Shown here in pieces: positions 1-8,432 of a DNA stretch of 64,000 nucleotides. Position 1 is the first letter of the stretch, and each line of letters starts with the position of its first letter. The stretch spans positions 943,834-1,007,833 of the forward strand of contig CAVTYQ010000007.1 in assembly GCA_963739005.1 (NCBI GenBank), given 5' to 3'. The stretch comes from DASWJZ01 sp963739005 (GTDB lineage Bacteria; Pseudomonadota; Alphaproteobacteria; Rhizobiales; Afifellaceae). A program made the position numbers and the translations under genes. Under the pieces are notes generated by a model. That model made no database searches and had not been told where the DNA came from. It saw only the letters and a program-made list of their open reading frames with translations.

Positions 1-412
1 GACTGGTGTCGGTGGCGTTGCGGCGCGCGGCGTCGGAGCCAAAGAATGCGCGCTGCACGCGGGTGGAAACCTTCTCCACGGTCTCGACCGGCCAGAAGAT
101 GAAGTGCAGGCCCTGGGTGGCGATTCCCTGTTTCGGCTTGCCGAAGACCAGCTCCTGACCGAGCTCGTCGGGCTGCACCATGTAAAGGCTGTTGAAGGCC
201 CAAACCAGCACCAGCGCGAGCACGATGAGCACGCCGATGAGGGCGTTGCTGCGCCCGCCGCCCGGAAGCACGTTGCGCAAGCGATCCTGGCTGCGCTTCA
301 GGAGTTCCTCGAGATCCGGCGGCTGCGGGCCGCGTTGCTGCGGACCAGAGCCCCACGGCCCTCCGCCTCCCCCTTTCCAGCCGCCCCCGCCGGAATTGTT
401 GTTCCAGGGCAT
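1..412 (-). CDS. hflK: HflK, membrane protease modulator, N-terminal part (cut by window edge)
   Basis: Reading the minus strand from the ATG at 412 gives a Gly/Pro/Trp-rich start (MPWNNNSGGGG), then a single transmembrane segment (ALIGVLIVLALVLVWAF, about residues 57-73), then the start of the SPFH/band-7 domain (VQPDELGQELVFGKPKQG). This is the classic HflK layout: with HflC it forms a periplasmic-side membrane complex that modulates the FtsH protease. About 137 codons are present and the 3' end runs off the left edge. It lies downstream of folA on the same strand, as in many Hyphomicrobiales where thyA, folA and hflK are consecutive. Confidence 0.93.
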   Translation of the reverse strand, partial: MPWNNNSGGGGWKGGGGGPWGSGPQQRGPQPPDLEELLKRSQDRLRNVLPGGGRSNALIGVLIVLALVLVWAFNSLYMVQPDELGQELVFGKPKQGIATQGLHFIFWPVETVEKVSTRVQRAFFGSDAARRNATDTS

Positions 413-525
413 CCGTGCTCCTTCTCGCCAGCGGTCCCCCCGCGACGCTCGCGCGGGTTATAGGGACGCGGGCGAGCACTGGCAACGCCGCGCACAGCGC
501 GGATTTCACGAAAGGCGGGGAACAC

Positions 526-1032
526 TTAACGGCGTTTCTGATAAATGGCGTGCGTAGCGGCGGCCGTATCGCCGTCGCTTGCCGGCAAGGGCTCGCGCGA
601 CACTTCCACCCATTCCCGCGCCACGATCTTCGGGAAGCGGGTGTCGCCGTCGGGCTTCGCGGCGACATGCGTCACGTAAAGGCGCTCGGCAAGCGGCAAG
701 GCTTCGGCATAGATCTCGCCGCCGCCGACGACGCAAATCTCGTCAGCGCCGCGCGCGGCGGCACGCGCCTCGGCGAGCGCCAGCGCCTCTTTGAGGTTGG
801 CGGCGACGAAGACGCCCTCCGCCGCAAAATCCGGCTGTCGGGTCACCACGATCACGTCGCGCCCATCGAGCGCGCGCCCGATCAATTCGAAGGTCTTGCG
901 GCCCATGACCAGCGGCTTTCCCATGGTGACGGCGCGGAATTTCCGCATGTCGGACTTCACGCGCCACGGCAGGCCGCCGTTCGCGCCGATCACGCCGTTC
1001 TCCGCCACGGCGGCAACGAGGACGATTGGCAT
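526..1032 (-). CDS. folA: Dihydrofolate reductase
   Basis: A 168-residue protein of normal length for bacterial DHFR, reducing dihydrofolate to tetrahydrofolate with NADPH in the cytoplasm. Visible family signatures are the N-terminal IVLVAAVAENGVIGANGGLPW strand/loop, the NADPH-binding MGRKTFE and VVTRQ segments, and the VVGGGEIYAEAL motif. The ATG at 1032 was chosen because MPIVLVAAV is the canonical DHFR start; the frame stays open further upstream but that stretch is unrelated. It should pair with thyA, which regenerates dihydrofolate, but here the two are separated by about 3.2 kb of oppositely oriented DNA. hflK follows after about 110 bases. Confidence 0.95.
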   Translation of the reverse strand: MPIVLVAAVAENGVIGANGGLPWRVKSDMRKFRAVTMGKPLVMGRKTFELIGRALDGRDVIVVTRQPDFAAEGVFVAANLKEALALAEARAAARGADEICVVGGGEIYAEALPLAERLYVTHVAAKPDGDTRFPKIVAREWVEVSREPLPASDGDTAAATHAIYQKRR

Positions 1033-1187
1033 CACCTGAATCGGCTCACGAGCGAATGCACCCTTCCTTAGTATTGCGCCGCTCCCGCCTTTGCCTAGAG
1101 GCGCGCCGCAGGGCAACCTCATATCGCACGCGCGACATATTTGTGGTTGTATGCTGACGCAGCCCACGTCTCGCAAGGGAGGCGACG

Positions 1188-4100
1188 ATGGCGAAGAAGA
1201 CAAGCAAACGCCGGCGGCAGGCGCGCAAGCCGACGAGGCGACGATCCGCAAGCGCGATGACGCCGGAGATCACGGTCCCCGAGCCGATCGTCAACCAGAT
1301 GGACCAGGATGAGCTCGATCGCGCACTCGCCACCGGCCAGCATCGCGACGAACTGGAGGAATACTTCGGACCGGATCTCTACCGGGAGCTCTCGGTGCTC
1401 GCCGGCCAGTCCCTGCAGCGCGGGGTGCGCGGCGGCCCACCCGTCGCGATCCTGCCCGGAATCATGGGCTCAGAGATCAGTATCCGGAAGGGAAGCAGCG
1501 ACCAGCTGATCTGGGTCAGCTACTGGCAGGTGTTCATCGGGCACACGCGGTCGCTCAGCCTCGGAAGCGGCGGCGACAAGACCGCGCACGCGACTGGCGT
1601 GCTCGAGCGCTACTACACCAAGCTCCGGCTCCGCCTGCAGAGCAAAGGCTACGACGCGCGTTTCATCCCGTTCGACTGGCGCAAATCCGTCGCCGAGCTC
1701 GGCGCGGAGCTCCTCACGGAAATCAGCCCCGCGGAGAAGGGGCGGATCCATGTCGTCTGCCACTCCATGGGCGGACTCGTCACGCGCGCCGCCGCCCACA
1801 TCGACCGCGGCGCATTCGATCGCATCATCCAGCTCGGTACGCCGAACTTCGGCTCCTTCGCGCCGGTCACCGCGTTCCGCGGCGCAAACGCGACCGCGAA
1901 CAAGGTCGCCGCCCTCGATCAGACGCAGAACAAGCAGGACTACATCAAGCTCTTCGCCTCCTTCCCCGGGCTGCTCGAGATGATTCCAAGTCCCGCACGC
2001 TACCCGGACGCAAACCTCTTCGACCGCGCCAATTGGCCGACTGACACCGACGCGACGCTGACCGCGAAGGCCCTCGCGGCGGCCGAGAAAGTGCAGAAGA
2101 CGGCGCTCGCCGACGGCGACGCCAAGTTCTGGCTTATCGCCGGCGTCGACCAGGACACGATCGTTCGCGCCGAGATCGACGCCGCCAAGAAGGAGTTCAC
2201 CTACGTCAGCTCGACGGAGGGCGACGGCACGGTTCCGCTCGCATTCGCCCTCCTCGACAATGTAAAGACCTATTTCGTCGCCGAGGAGCACGGCGCCCTT
2301 CCCAACAATACGAGCGTGGCCGACGCCGTCGACGAGATCATCCGCACCGGCGCCACCACCGTGCTCGCCGATACCCGCGCCCGGCGCGGCGCGCCTGTGG
2401 AGCGCAGGATCAGCGAGGCGCAGCTCATTGCGGCGGCGAAGGCGGAGGAAGTGCGCGGCGCGCCGACGGCCCGCGACGAGCGCCACCTCCTCGACGAGTT
2501 CCTCTCCGTCGACAGCAAGGACCGGGATGTTTCGATTCCGTCGGAGACACGCCCGACGATGCCGGGCGCCGAACCCGCTGCGCCCGGAACCAGCCGCTCC
2601 CGTAGCATCGTCGTCGGGCGGCGCCGGCAGCGCTCGATCGAGATCAAGCTTGCGCACGGCAGCATCACCGAAGTCGACGCGCGTGGGATCGTGCTCGGCA
2701 TCTACGAGAAGGTCACTCCGACGGGCGCGGCCGCGGCGCTCGACGAGGCGCTCGGCGGCGCCGTCCGGCGCTACATCGACCGCCGCATGTTCAACGGCGC
2801 GCTCGGCGAGGTCACCATCGTACCGGCAACCCGCCGCCAGCTGCGGACGGAGTTCGTTGTCTTCTCCGGGCTCGGGAGCTTCGACCAGTTCTCGCCGAAC
2901 CAGCTGGAGACGATCGGGGCGAATCTCGCGCGGATGCTGGTCGACACATCGATCGAGGATGTCGCCATGGTGCCCTTCGGCGGCGGCGCCGGCTTTGCAG
3001 CCGATGTGATCCTCAGGCGGTTCCTGGCGGGCTTCTTCGGCGGACTCGCCGATGCCGACAAGGACCAGATCTTCCGGCGCCTCACCATCTGCGAAATCGA
3101 TCCGAAGAGATACGACACGCTCGTGGACGAGGTTCTCCGGCTCACCACGACCGATCTCTTCGACGAGATCGAGGCGACGGTGGATGAGATCGAGCTCCCC
3201 GAGCCGCGACCCTCCGCGCCGGCCGTCTCGCGCGGCGGCGCGCCGCGGGGCCCCGAGCCGATCTACCTCATCGCCCGCCGCTACGCCTCTAATCCGGGCA
3301 GCAGTCCCGACAGCGACGACCGCGGCGACATCATGGAGTGCGCCGTGCTCAGCGGTGGCGCATCGGCGGCCATCCTGAACGACCGCCACCCAATCGATCC
3401 GGCACTCCTCGACGTGGAGTTCCGCAAGCTCGAACTCGGGCCAGTTCACGGCCGCGCAGCTGAAGACCCTTGGCGATCGGATCGCCAACGAGATCATCGG
3501 GCCAAAAATCTCCGATGCTCTTGAGCGGTCCTTCGAGAAGACGCCGCAGGCGCCGCTCATCGTGCTTCACGACGCCGGTGCGTCGCGTGTGCCCTGGGAG
3601 GCGGTGCGATTTGGCGACGAACGGCCGGCTTTGGTCGGCGGACTGAGCCGCCGCTACATGTCGCGCGACCTTTCGGTCGCCAAGTGGCTCTCGGCGCGCA
3701 TCATCGACGACCGCCTCGACATCCTCCTGATCGTGAACCCGACGGAGAACCTTGCCGGCGCGGAGGCCGAAGGGGAGCTGATCGAGACCATCGTCACCAA
3801 GGTGCCCGCCGCGCGGCTCACCAAGGTGCATGGCGCCGAAGCCACCAAGACGAAGCTGATGGAGCTCTTCCAGTCCGGCAAGTTCGATGTGGTGCACTAC
3901 GCCGGCCACGCTTTCTTCGATCCGGCCGTCCGCCAACGCTCCGGCATCCTCTGCGCCGGCGGCAGCGACGTGCTGTCCGGTCTCGACCTCGCCGGTCTCG
4001 CCTCGCTGCCGGCGCTGATGTTCTGCAACGCGTGTCAGTCCGCGCAGGTTCGCGATGCGCAGCCGGCGAGCCGCGCGAAACCGAAACCACCGAAGCCCAG

Positions 4101-4383
4101 CGTGCGCACCGAGATCGGGCGCAACGTCAGCTTCGCGGAATCCTTCCTGCGCGGCGGCATCGCCAACTATGTTGGCACGCACTGGTCGGTCGGCGACACC
4201 GCGGCGCAGATGTTCGCAGAGACGTTCTACACGCAGCTCGCGAAGGGCGCGGCGATGAACGAGGCGGTCACGCAGGCGCGGCAGGTGGTTGAAGACAAGG
4301 CGAAATCCAAGGACTGGGCCGACTACATCCACTACGGCGACCCGACATTCGTGCTGAAGAGCGGAGACGGCGTGAACGGATAG
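1188..4383 (+). CDS. Alpha/beta-hydrolase (lipase-like) + M17-N-like + CHAT protease fusion, one frameshift
   Basis: Two adjoining reading frames (1188-3524 and about 3421-4383) read as one protein of about 1064 residues if one extra base near 3420-3445 is ignored. Order: Lys/Arg-rich N-terminus (1-25); an LCAT/lipase-like alpha/beta hydrolase (about 80-390) with LPGIMGS, nucleophile elbow CHSMGG (Ser193), GDGTVP (Asp347) and EEHG (His368) as a likely triad; a domain resembling the N-terminal macro-like part of M17 aminopeptidases (about 484-640); and a C-terminal CHAT (caspase-like) domain with HYAGHA (His about 907) and FCNACQS (Cys about 949). It starts at an ATG behind a strong GGGAGG, divergent from folA. 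No signal peptide is seen. CHAT proteases act as executioners in several bacterial conflict systems, so an effector role is an inference. The frameshift is probably a sequence error. Confidence 0.8.
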
Positions 4384-4394
4384 ACCAGCTGGTC

Positions 4395-5189
4395 TCAGGC
4401 GGAGACTTCCGCCTTGATGTGCGGGTGCGGGTCGTAGCCGAGAAGCTCGAAGTCGCCGTAGACGAAGTCGAAGATGCGGTGGACCTCCGGGTTGAGCCGC
4501 ATGGTCGGCAGCTTGCGCGGCTCGCGGCGCAACTGCTCGCGCGCCTGCTCGATATGGTTCAGATAGAGATGCGCGTCGCCGAGGGTGTGAACGAACTCGC
4601 CCGGCGCGAGCCCTGTCACTTGCGCAACCATCATGGTCAGCAGCGCATAGGAGGCGATGTTGAACGGCACGCCGAGGAAGCTGTCGGCCGAGCGCTGATA
4701 GAGCTGGCAGGAGAGCTTCCCCTCCGCGACGTAGAACTGGAAGAGGCAATGGCAGGCCGCGAGCGCCATCTTGTCGTTGTCGGCCGGGTTCCAGGCGGTG
4801 ACGATCAGACGGCGCGAATCCGGGTTCGTTTTTATCTGCGCAATTACGTCGGAGATTTGATCGATGACGCGGCCGTCCGGCGCCGCCCAGGAGCGCCACT
4901 GCTTGCCGTAGATCGGACCGAGGTCGCCGTTCGCGTCCGCCCATTCATCCCAGATGCGGACGCCGTTCTCCTTCAGGTAACGCGTGTTGGTGTCGCCGGC
5001 GAGGAACCACAGAAGCTCGTGTACGATCGACTTCACGTGCAGCTTCTTGGTGGTGACGAGCGGAAATCCCTCGGCAAGGTCGAAGCGCATCTGGTGGCCG
5101 AAGACGGAGAGCGTGCCCGTCCCCGTCCGGTCGGATTTCAGGACGCCGTCGTCAAGCACGCGGCGGAGAAGGTCGAAATACTGGCGCAT
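4395..5189 (-). CDS. thyA: Thymidylate synthase
   Basis: 264 residues, the standard ThyA length. It methylates dUMP to dTMP using methylene-tetrahydrofolate. Diagnostic segments are DRTGTGTLSVFG near the N-terminus, the catalytic cysteine in LAACHCLFQFYV, the dUMP-binding QRSADSFLGVPFNIASYA, and the C-terminal HPHIKAEVSA. The dihydrofolate made is recycled by the folA product; the two genes are co-oriented but interrupted by the oppositely transcribed CHAT gene, whose stop lies 11 bases from the thyA stop. The upstream region to 5310 also carries the start of ssrA in the opposite direction. Confidence 0.96.
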   Translation of the reverse strand: MRQYFDLLRRVLDDGVLKSDRTGTGTLSVFGHQMRFDLAEGFPLVTTKKLHVKSIVHELLWFLAGDTNTRYLKENGVRIWDEWADANGDLGPIYGKQWRSWAAPDGRVIDQISDVIAQIKTNPDSRRLIVTAWNPADNDKMALAACHCLFQFYVAEGKLSCQLYQRSADSFLGVPFNIASYALLTMMVAQVTGLAPGEFVHTLGDAHLYLNHIEQAREQLRREPRKLPTMRLNPEVHRIFDFVYGDFELLGYDPHPHIKAEVSA

Positions 5190-5302
5190 TGGGGGAAATG
5201 TAGTGCAATTCCCCGCGTCCGCCTATTCGGGCAGCGCCCCTCGCGTGAAGATCGGGGAAACCAGCCCGGGCCGAGCCGCTTTTAATGGCGGCCGGAAAAC
5301 CT

Positions 5303-5308
5303 TATATT
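5303..5308 (+). promoter_or_regulatory. Candidate -10 box of ssrA
   Basis: TATATT lies just upstream of the first structured bases of the tmRNA precursor, which would put transcription start around 5314. No convincing -35 element was found at the right distance, so this is a weak assignment based on position. Confidence 0.3.
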
Positions 5309-5310
5309 CC

Positions 5311-5642
5311 CGGGTGCCGGGGAAACCCGGCTACGGCGATAAACGGGCTACGTAATAAACCCATCGGACCCGGGGGCAGTACCCGGCGCCTCCACCATGA
5401 ACCCTGCTACGCGAACGCTTCGCAGGGCTGATGGTGGGGGCGAAATAGGATCGACGAGGGCGTAAAGGTCGCTTTTTCGCTCGGTATGGTACCCGCCGTT
5501 ATCGGGCCAAACATATAGTTGCGAATGACAACTATGCTCCGGTGGCCCTCGCCGCGTAATGCGGTCTGGGTATCGGAATTCAAGCCCTGAGGGGTAGCAC
5601 TTTCAGGCGGGGTTCGGAGGCACCTGGCAACAGAAGCCTCCA
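5311..5642 (+). ncRNA. ssrA: Two-piece (circularly permuted) tmRNA
   Basis: The acceptor piece comes first and ends at the encoded CCA (5395-5397), preceded by CGCCTCC (5387-5393). This pairs with GGGGGCG (5436-5442), the 5' end of the coding piece; the 38-base linker 5398-5435 would be excised. The coding piece carries the tag reading frame at 5521-5559, GCG AAT GAC AAC TAT GCT CCG GTG GCC CTC GCC GCG TAA, giving ANDNYAPVALAA, and ends with a GGAGGC/GCCTCC hairpin near 5616-5641. This arrangement is characteristic of alphaproteobacteria. tmRNA rescues stalled ribosomes and tags the nascent chain for ClpXP; the SspB adaptor for that route is encoded at 17095. The outer ends are approximate. 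Confidence 0.95.
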
Positions 5643-5671
5643 CTTCCTCCTCTGCTTTCCTGCTCCTTATG

Positions 5672-5708
5672 AACGCTGAGTTTCGGTCTTCCAGTTTTTC
5701 AGCGTTTT
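5672..5708 (+). terminator. Probable terminator downstream of ssrA
   Basis: An 8-base inverted repeat, AACGCTGA (5672-5679) with TCAGCGTT (5699-5706), followed by further T residues. The loop is long (about 19 bases), so the structure is only moderately strong. It lies 30 bases after the tmRNA end and before the convergent LacI-type gene. Confidence 0.45.
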
Positions 5709-5808
5709 ACGATCTTGAACCCCGCCCGTTCCTTCATGGCGAGCGCGTGGGCTTCGCGGACATGCGGGGCTCCGGAACAGGTTGGGCTCGCCCGTCCCGG
5801 TGCGGCGA

Positions 5809-6834
5809 TTAGAGGACCGGGATGTTCTCGCGAAAGACGATGCGCGGCTCGATGTTCTTCAACGACGGCAGTGGCGTGCTTGCAGCGATCGATCCGAGCA
5901 GCCGGATGACGGCCTGCTCACCGATCAGGCGCGCGTTCTGGTCGATCACAACGTCGATAAGATCCTCCGCCAGCCAGGATCGCGTACCGTCCGTCAGGTC
6001 GTGCATGATCACGAACGGGCGCGGTATAAGCGCTGCGGCCAGGAGCGCCTCGGCGATGCCGGTTCTCCCTGCGCCCAGGCAATAGATCCCGGCGAGGTCT
6101 GCGGAGGTGCGCAGAAGGTTCGCCATCGCTGGACGGGACCGCTCGCTGTCTTCACCCGTCTCGACAGCCGGCAGGATCGACAAGCCCGGAAACTGCTCTT
6201 CGAGTAGCGACCTGAATCCGTATTCCCGCTGCTGGTGTCCGTGAAATGTTCGTGAGCCGAGGAACAGGCCGACAGACCCCGTCGAAGCACCGGCCATCAG
6301 CCCCATGATCAGCGCCGCGGTGCGGCCGGCGACGACGTTGTCGATGCCGACATAAGCGGAGCGCGGTGTCGAGAGCACGTCGGATGCGATCGTCACCACC
6401 CGCACGCCGGCTTCGCATAGGCGGGAGATCGCGTGCCGGGTCTTCGGATGATCGATAGTGATCAGTCCGACTCCGTTCGTATGCAGGGGAATGCTCTCGA
6501 GTGCCGGCACGAGAGCATCGGGCCCGATCCCGTCGAGCGCGGTGATGTTGCAGGACGCGACCGGCGGCAGGGACGACGCGAACTCCGTGATACTTCGCGC
6601 CACGTCGCGCATGAACATGTTGCGGCCGAACGGAATGAAGAACTCGAGGTGTGCGGGCCGCGACGGCATCGGAACTGTGCCCTCGAGCGGGAGATAGCCG
6701 AGCTCCTTTGCGGCCCGGAGCACGCGCTGGCGGCTCGCGGCGCTGACTCCGCCGCGGCCGTTCAGCGCTCTGTCGACGGTGGCGGTGGAGACGCTCGCCT
6801 TGCGCGCGATGTCGGAGATCGTCGCCTTTCGCAT
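5809..6834 (-). CDS. LacI-family transcriptional regulator of the moc-like operon
   Basis: 341 residues. The N-terminal LacI helix-turn-helix is clear (ISDIARKASVSTATVDRALNG, about residues 6-26), followed by the hinge region and a periplasmic-binding-protein-like sensor domain (about 60-320) with typical segments such as VGIDNVVAGRTAA and the C-terminal VIDQNARLIGEQAV. Regulators of this type bind a sugar or polyol inducer and release an operator. It is divergent from the uptake and catabolism operon starting near 7150, with palindromic sites just upstream of its own start, so autoregulation and control of that operon are likely. The inducer cannot be read from sequence but is presumably the imported compound or a derivative. 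Confidence 0.88.
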   Translation of the reverse strand: MRKATISDIARKASVSTATVDRALNGRGGVSAASRQRVLRAAKELGYLPLEGTVPMPSRPAHLEFFIPFGRNMFMRDVARSITEFASSLPPVASCNITALDGIGPDALVPALESIPLHTNGVGLITIDHPKTRHAISRLCEAGVRVVTIASDVLSTPRSAYVGIDNVVAGRTAALIMGLMAGASTGSVGLFLGSRTFHGHQQREYGFRSLLEEQFPGLSILPAVETGEDSERSRPAMANLLRTSADLAGIYCLGAGRTGIAEALLAAALIPRPFVIMHDLTDGTRSWLAEDLIDVVIDQNARLIGEQAVIRLLGSIAASTPLPSLKNIEPRIVFRENIPVL

Positions 6835-6875
6835 GGCGGCCCTTGTCGCTGTGCTCCGGTTTTCGCCGGCACCCT

Positions 6876-6905
6876 ACATCAGGCGCGCGCTGATGTAATG
6901 ACATC
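6876..6905. promoter_or_regulatory. Candidate LacI-type operator cluster
   Basis: Two overlapping inverted repeats share one half-site: ACATCAG (6876-6882) with CTGATGT (6890-6896), and GATGT (6892-6896) with ACATC (6901-6905). The CTGATG word recurs as CTGATGTGATCTGATGG around 6991-7007. The repeats lie 40-70 bases upstream of the lacI-type start, between the two divergent transcripts. The rest of the region up to 7149 holds no other recognisable gene. Confidence 0.5.
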
Positions 6906-7149
6906 GGCCGCGCCGACGGCGACGGAAGCGCCGCAGTGCAGCAAACCCGCTAAAGTCGCGGAACTCAGGGCGCTGCGGTCGAGCCGTCGGCTGATGTGAT
7001 CTGATGGGATTTTGGCTTGTCCGGAACGGCCCGATCCAGAATGATCACAGGCGAGCGCGCTCACGGCTCCCGCGACGGGTTTCGAGATCGGGATCACCCG
7101 AACCCGTGGTCTGCATCTAGCGGGGGTTTTGCGCGCCGGGAGGAACAAC

Positions 7150-7290
7150 ATGGCGGCGTGCCAAGAAGCGAGGCGCCGCGCCGGCTTGCCTCGATCGGGC
7201 GCGCCGGGCGCAAGGGGCGCCGGCCAATTTTCCTGCAAAGCAGGATCGGCCCGTCAGCCGACGCAAACAAGTGCGGTTCTGAGCCGATGA
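7150..7290 (+). CDS. 46-codon leader ORF translationally coupled to the desaturase-like gene
   Basis: An ATG at 7150 follows an ideal Shine-Dalgarno (GGGAGG, six bases away) and opens a 46-codon frame rich in Ala, Arg, Gly and Gln. Its TGA (7288-7290) overlaps the ATG of the next gene as ATGA. The downstream gene itself has no visible ribosome-binding site, which supports coupling. No homology is recognised in the peptide, so it may be a leader for translation initiation rather than a functional protein. If it is not translated, 6906-7286 is simply a long promoter and leader region. Confidence 0.4.
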   Translation: MAACQEARRRAGLPRSGAPGARGAGQFSCKAGSARQPTQTSAVLSR

Positions 7291-8432
7291 GCGCAACGCT
7301 CTACGCCGGCTCCGCCGAGGCGCCACCATCTCCCCGCGCCTGCGACTATTCGCTTACCGGCGCGTCAGCCCGGCATGCCATCGAAGCGGGGCTCGTCGCC
7401 GCCGATTGGTACCACACCGACGTGCCGCGCAAGGTGATGAAGGGGCTGATGCAGCGAAGGGACTCCATCGCGATGCGGGATACGATCCTCTGGATCGTGC
7501 TGCACGTGGCGTTCGCCGCCGGCGGCATCTGGTTCTGGGGATCCTGGTGGTCGGTTCCGTTCTGGCTGGCCTACAGCGTGCTATACGGCTCGGCCTGCGA
7601 CTCGCGTTGGCACGAATGCGGGCACGGCACCGCCTTCCGCACGCCCTGGATGAACGACGTCGTCTACCACATCGCCTCCTTCCAGGTGATGCGGAACCCG
7701 GTGAACTGGCGCTGGAGCCACGCGCGTCACCACACCGACACCATCATCGTTGGCCGCGATGCCGAGATCGCCTGGATGCATCCGATCAGGCTCGGCCTGA
7801 AGGCGCTCGCCTATGTCGGCCTGATCGAGGCGTGGCAGTCGCTAAAGACGCTCGCACGCAACGCCGCCGGCCGGCTTTCGCCCGACGAGATGGATTACAT
7901 CCCGGAGTCCGAATGGCCGAAGGCGATCTTTTGGGCGCGCATCCACATGGCGCTCTACGCCGTGACCGCGCTCGTCGTCGTCGGCATGCTCCTCGCCGAC
8001 ATGGGCTGGAAGGCGCTGATCCCGATCCTCCTGATCGGCGGCCCGCGCGTCTACGGCTGCTGGCACATGGTGATGACCGGGCTCTTGCAGCACGGAGGAC
8101 TCGCCGAGGACGTCCTCGACCACCGGCTCAACTCGCGTACCGTCTACATGAACCCGGTCACCCGCTGGCTCTACTGGAACATGAACTACCACGTCGAGCA
8201 CCACATGTTCCCGATGGTGCCCTATTACGCGCTGCCCAAGCTGCACGAGGTGATCAAGCACGATCTGCCGACGCCGGACCCCTCGATCTGGGCCGCGTAC
8301 AGAAGAATGTTCGGCGCGGTCATGCGCCAGCGCCACGATCCCACCTACTACGATCGGCGCGAGCTGCCCCCCACTGCCCGCCCCTATCGCGAGGACCTTC
8401 ACACGGCGATTCCGGAAAGGGCGCAGGCATGA
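7287..8432 (+). CDS. Membrane di-iron oxygenase of the fatty-acid-desaturase superfamily, MocD-like
   Basis: 381 residues with the three histidine clusters of the superfamily: HECGH (109-113), HARHH (145-149) and HVEHH (302-306), plus hydrophobic membrane spans around 65-100 and 218-255. These ligate a di-iron centre in the cytoplasmic membrane. Although such genes are often annotated as fatty acid desaturases, the operon also encodes a Rieske ferredoxin, a sugar-type importer and a Gfo/Idh dehydrogenase. That set matches rhizopine catabolism, where MocD with MocE and MocF oxidatively demethylates 3-O-methyl-scyllo-inosamine. A hydroxylating or O-demethylating role on a small imported substrate is therefore more likely than lipid desaturation; this is inference. 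No ferredoxin reductase gene is present nearby. Confidence 0.82.
   Translation: MSATLYAGSAEAPPSPRACDYSLTGASARHAIEAGLVAADWYHTDVPRKVMKGLMQRRDSIAMRDTILWIVLHVAFAAGGIWFWGSWWSVPFWLAYSVLYGSACDSRWHECGHGTAFRTPWMNDVVYHIASFQVMRNPVNWRWSHARHHTDTIIVGRDAEIAWMHPIRLGLKALAYVGLIEAWQSLKTLARNAAGRLSPDEMDYIPESEWPKAIFWARIHMALYAVTALVVVGMLLADMGWKALIPILLIGGPRVYGCWHMVMTGLLQHGGLAEDVLDHRLNSRTVYMNPVTRWLYWNMNYHVEHHMFPMVPYYALPKLHEVIKHDLPTPDPSIWAAYRRMFGAVMRQRHDPTYYDRRELPPTARPYREDLHTAIPERAQA

Noticed and set aside
3415..3450. Programmed ribosomal frameshifting in the CHAT gene
   Set aside because: No classic slippery heptamer with downstream pseudoknot was evident, and similar one-base shifts occur in essential genes of this contig.
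1470..3560. Long minus-strand open frame (about 696 codons) opposite the hydrolase-CHAT gene
   Set aside because: Arg/Asp/Val/Gly-rich shadow of high-GC third-position codons; no domains, while the plus strand has clear motifs.
7287..8432. Assignment as an ordinary fatty acid desaturase
   Set aside because: The His boxes alone allow it, but the operon with Rieske ferredoxin, sugar importer and Gfo/Idh dehydrogenase fits a MocD-like oxygenase better.
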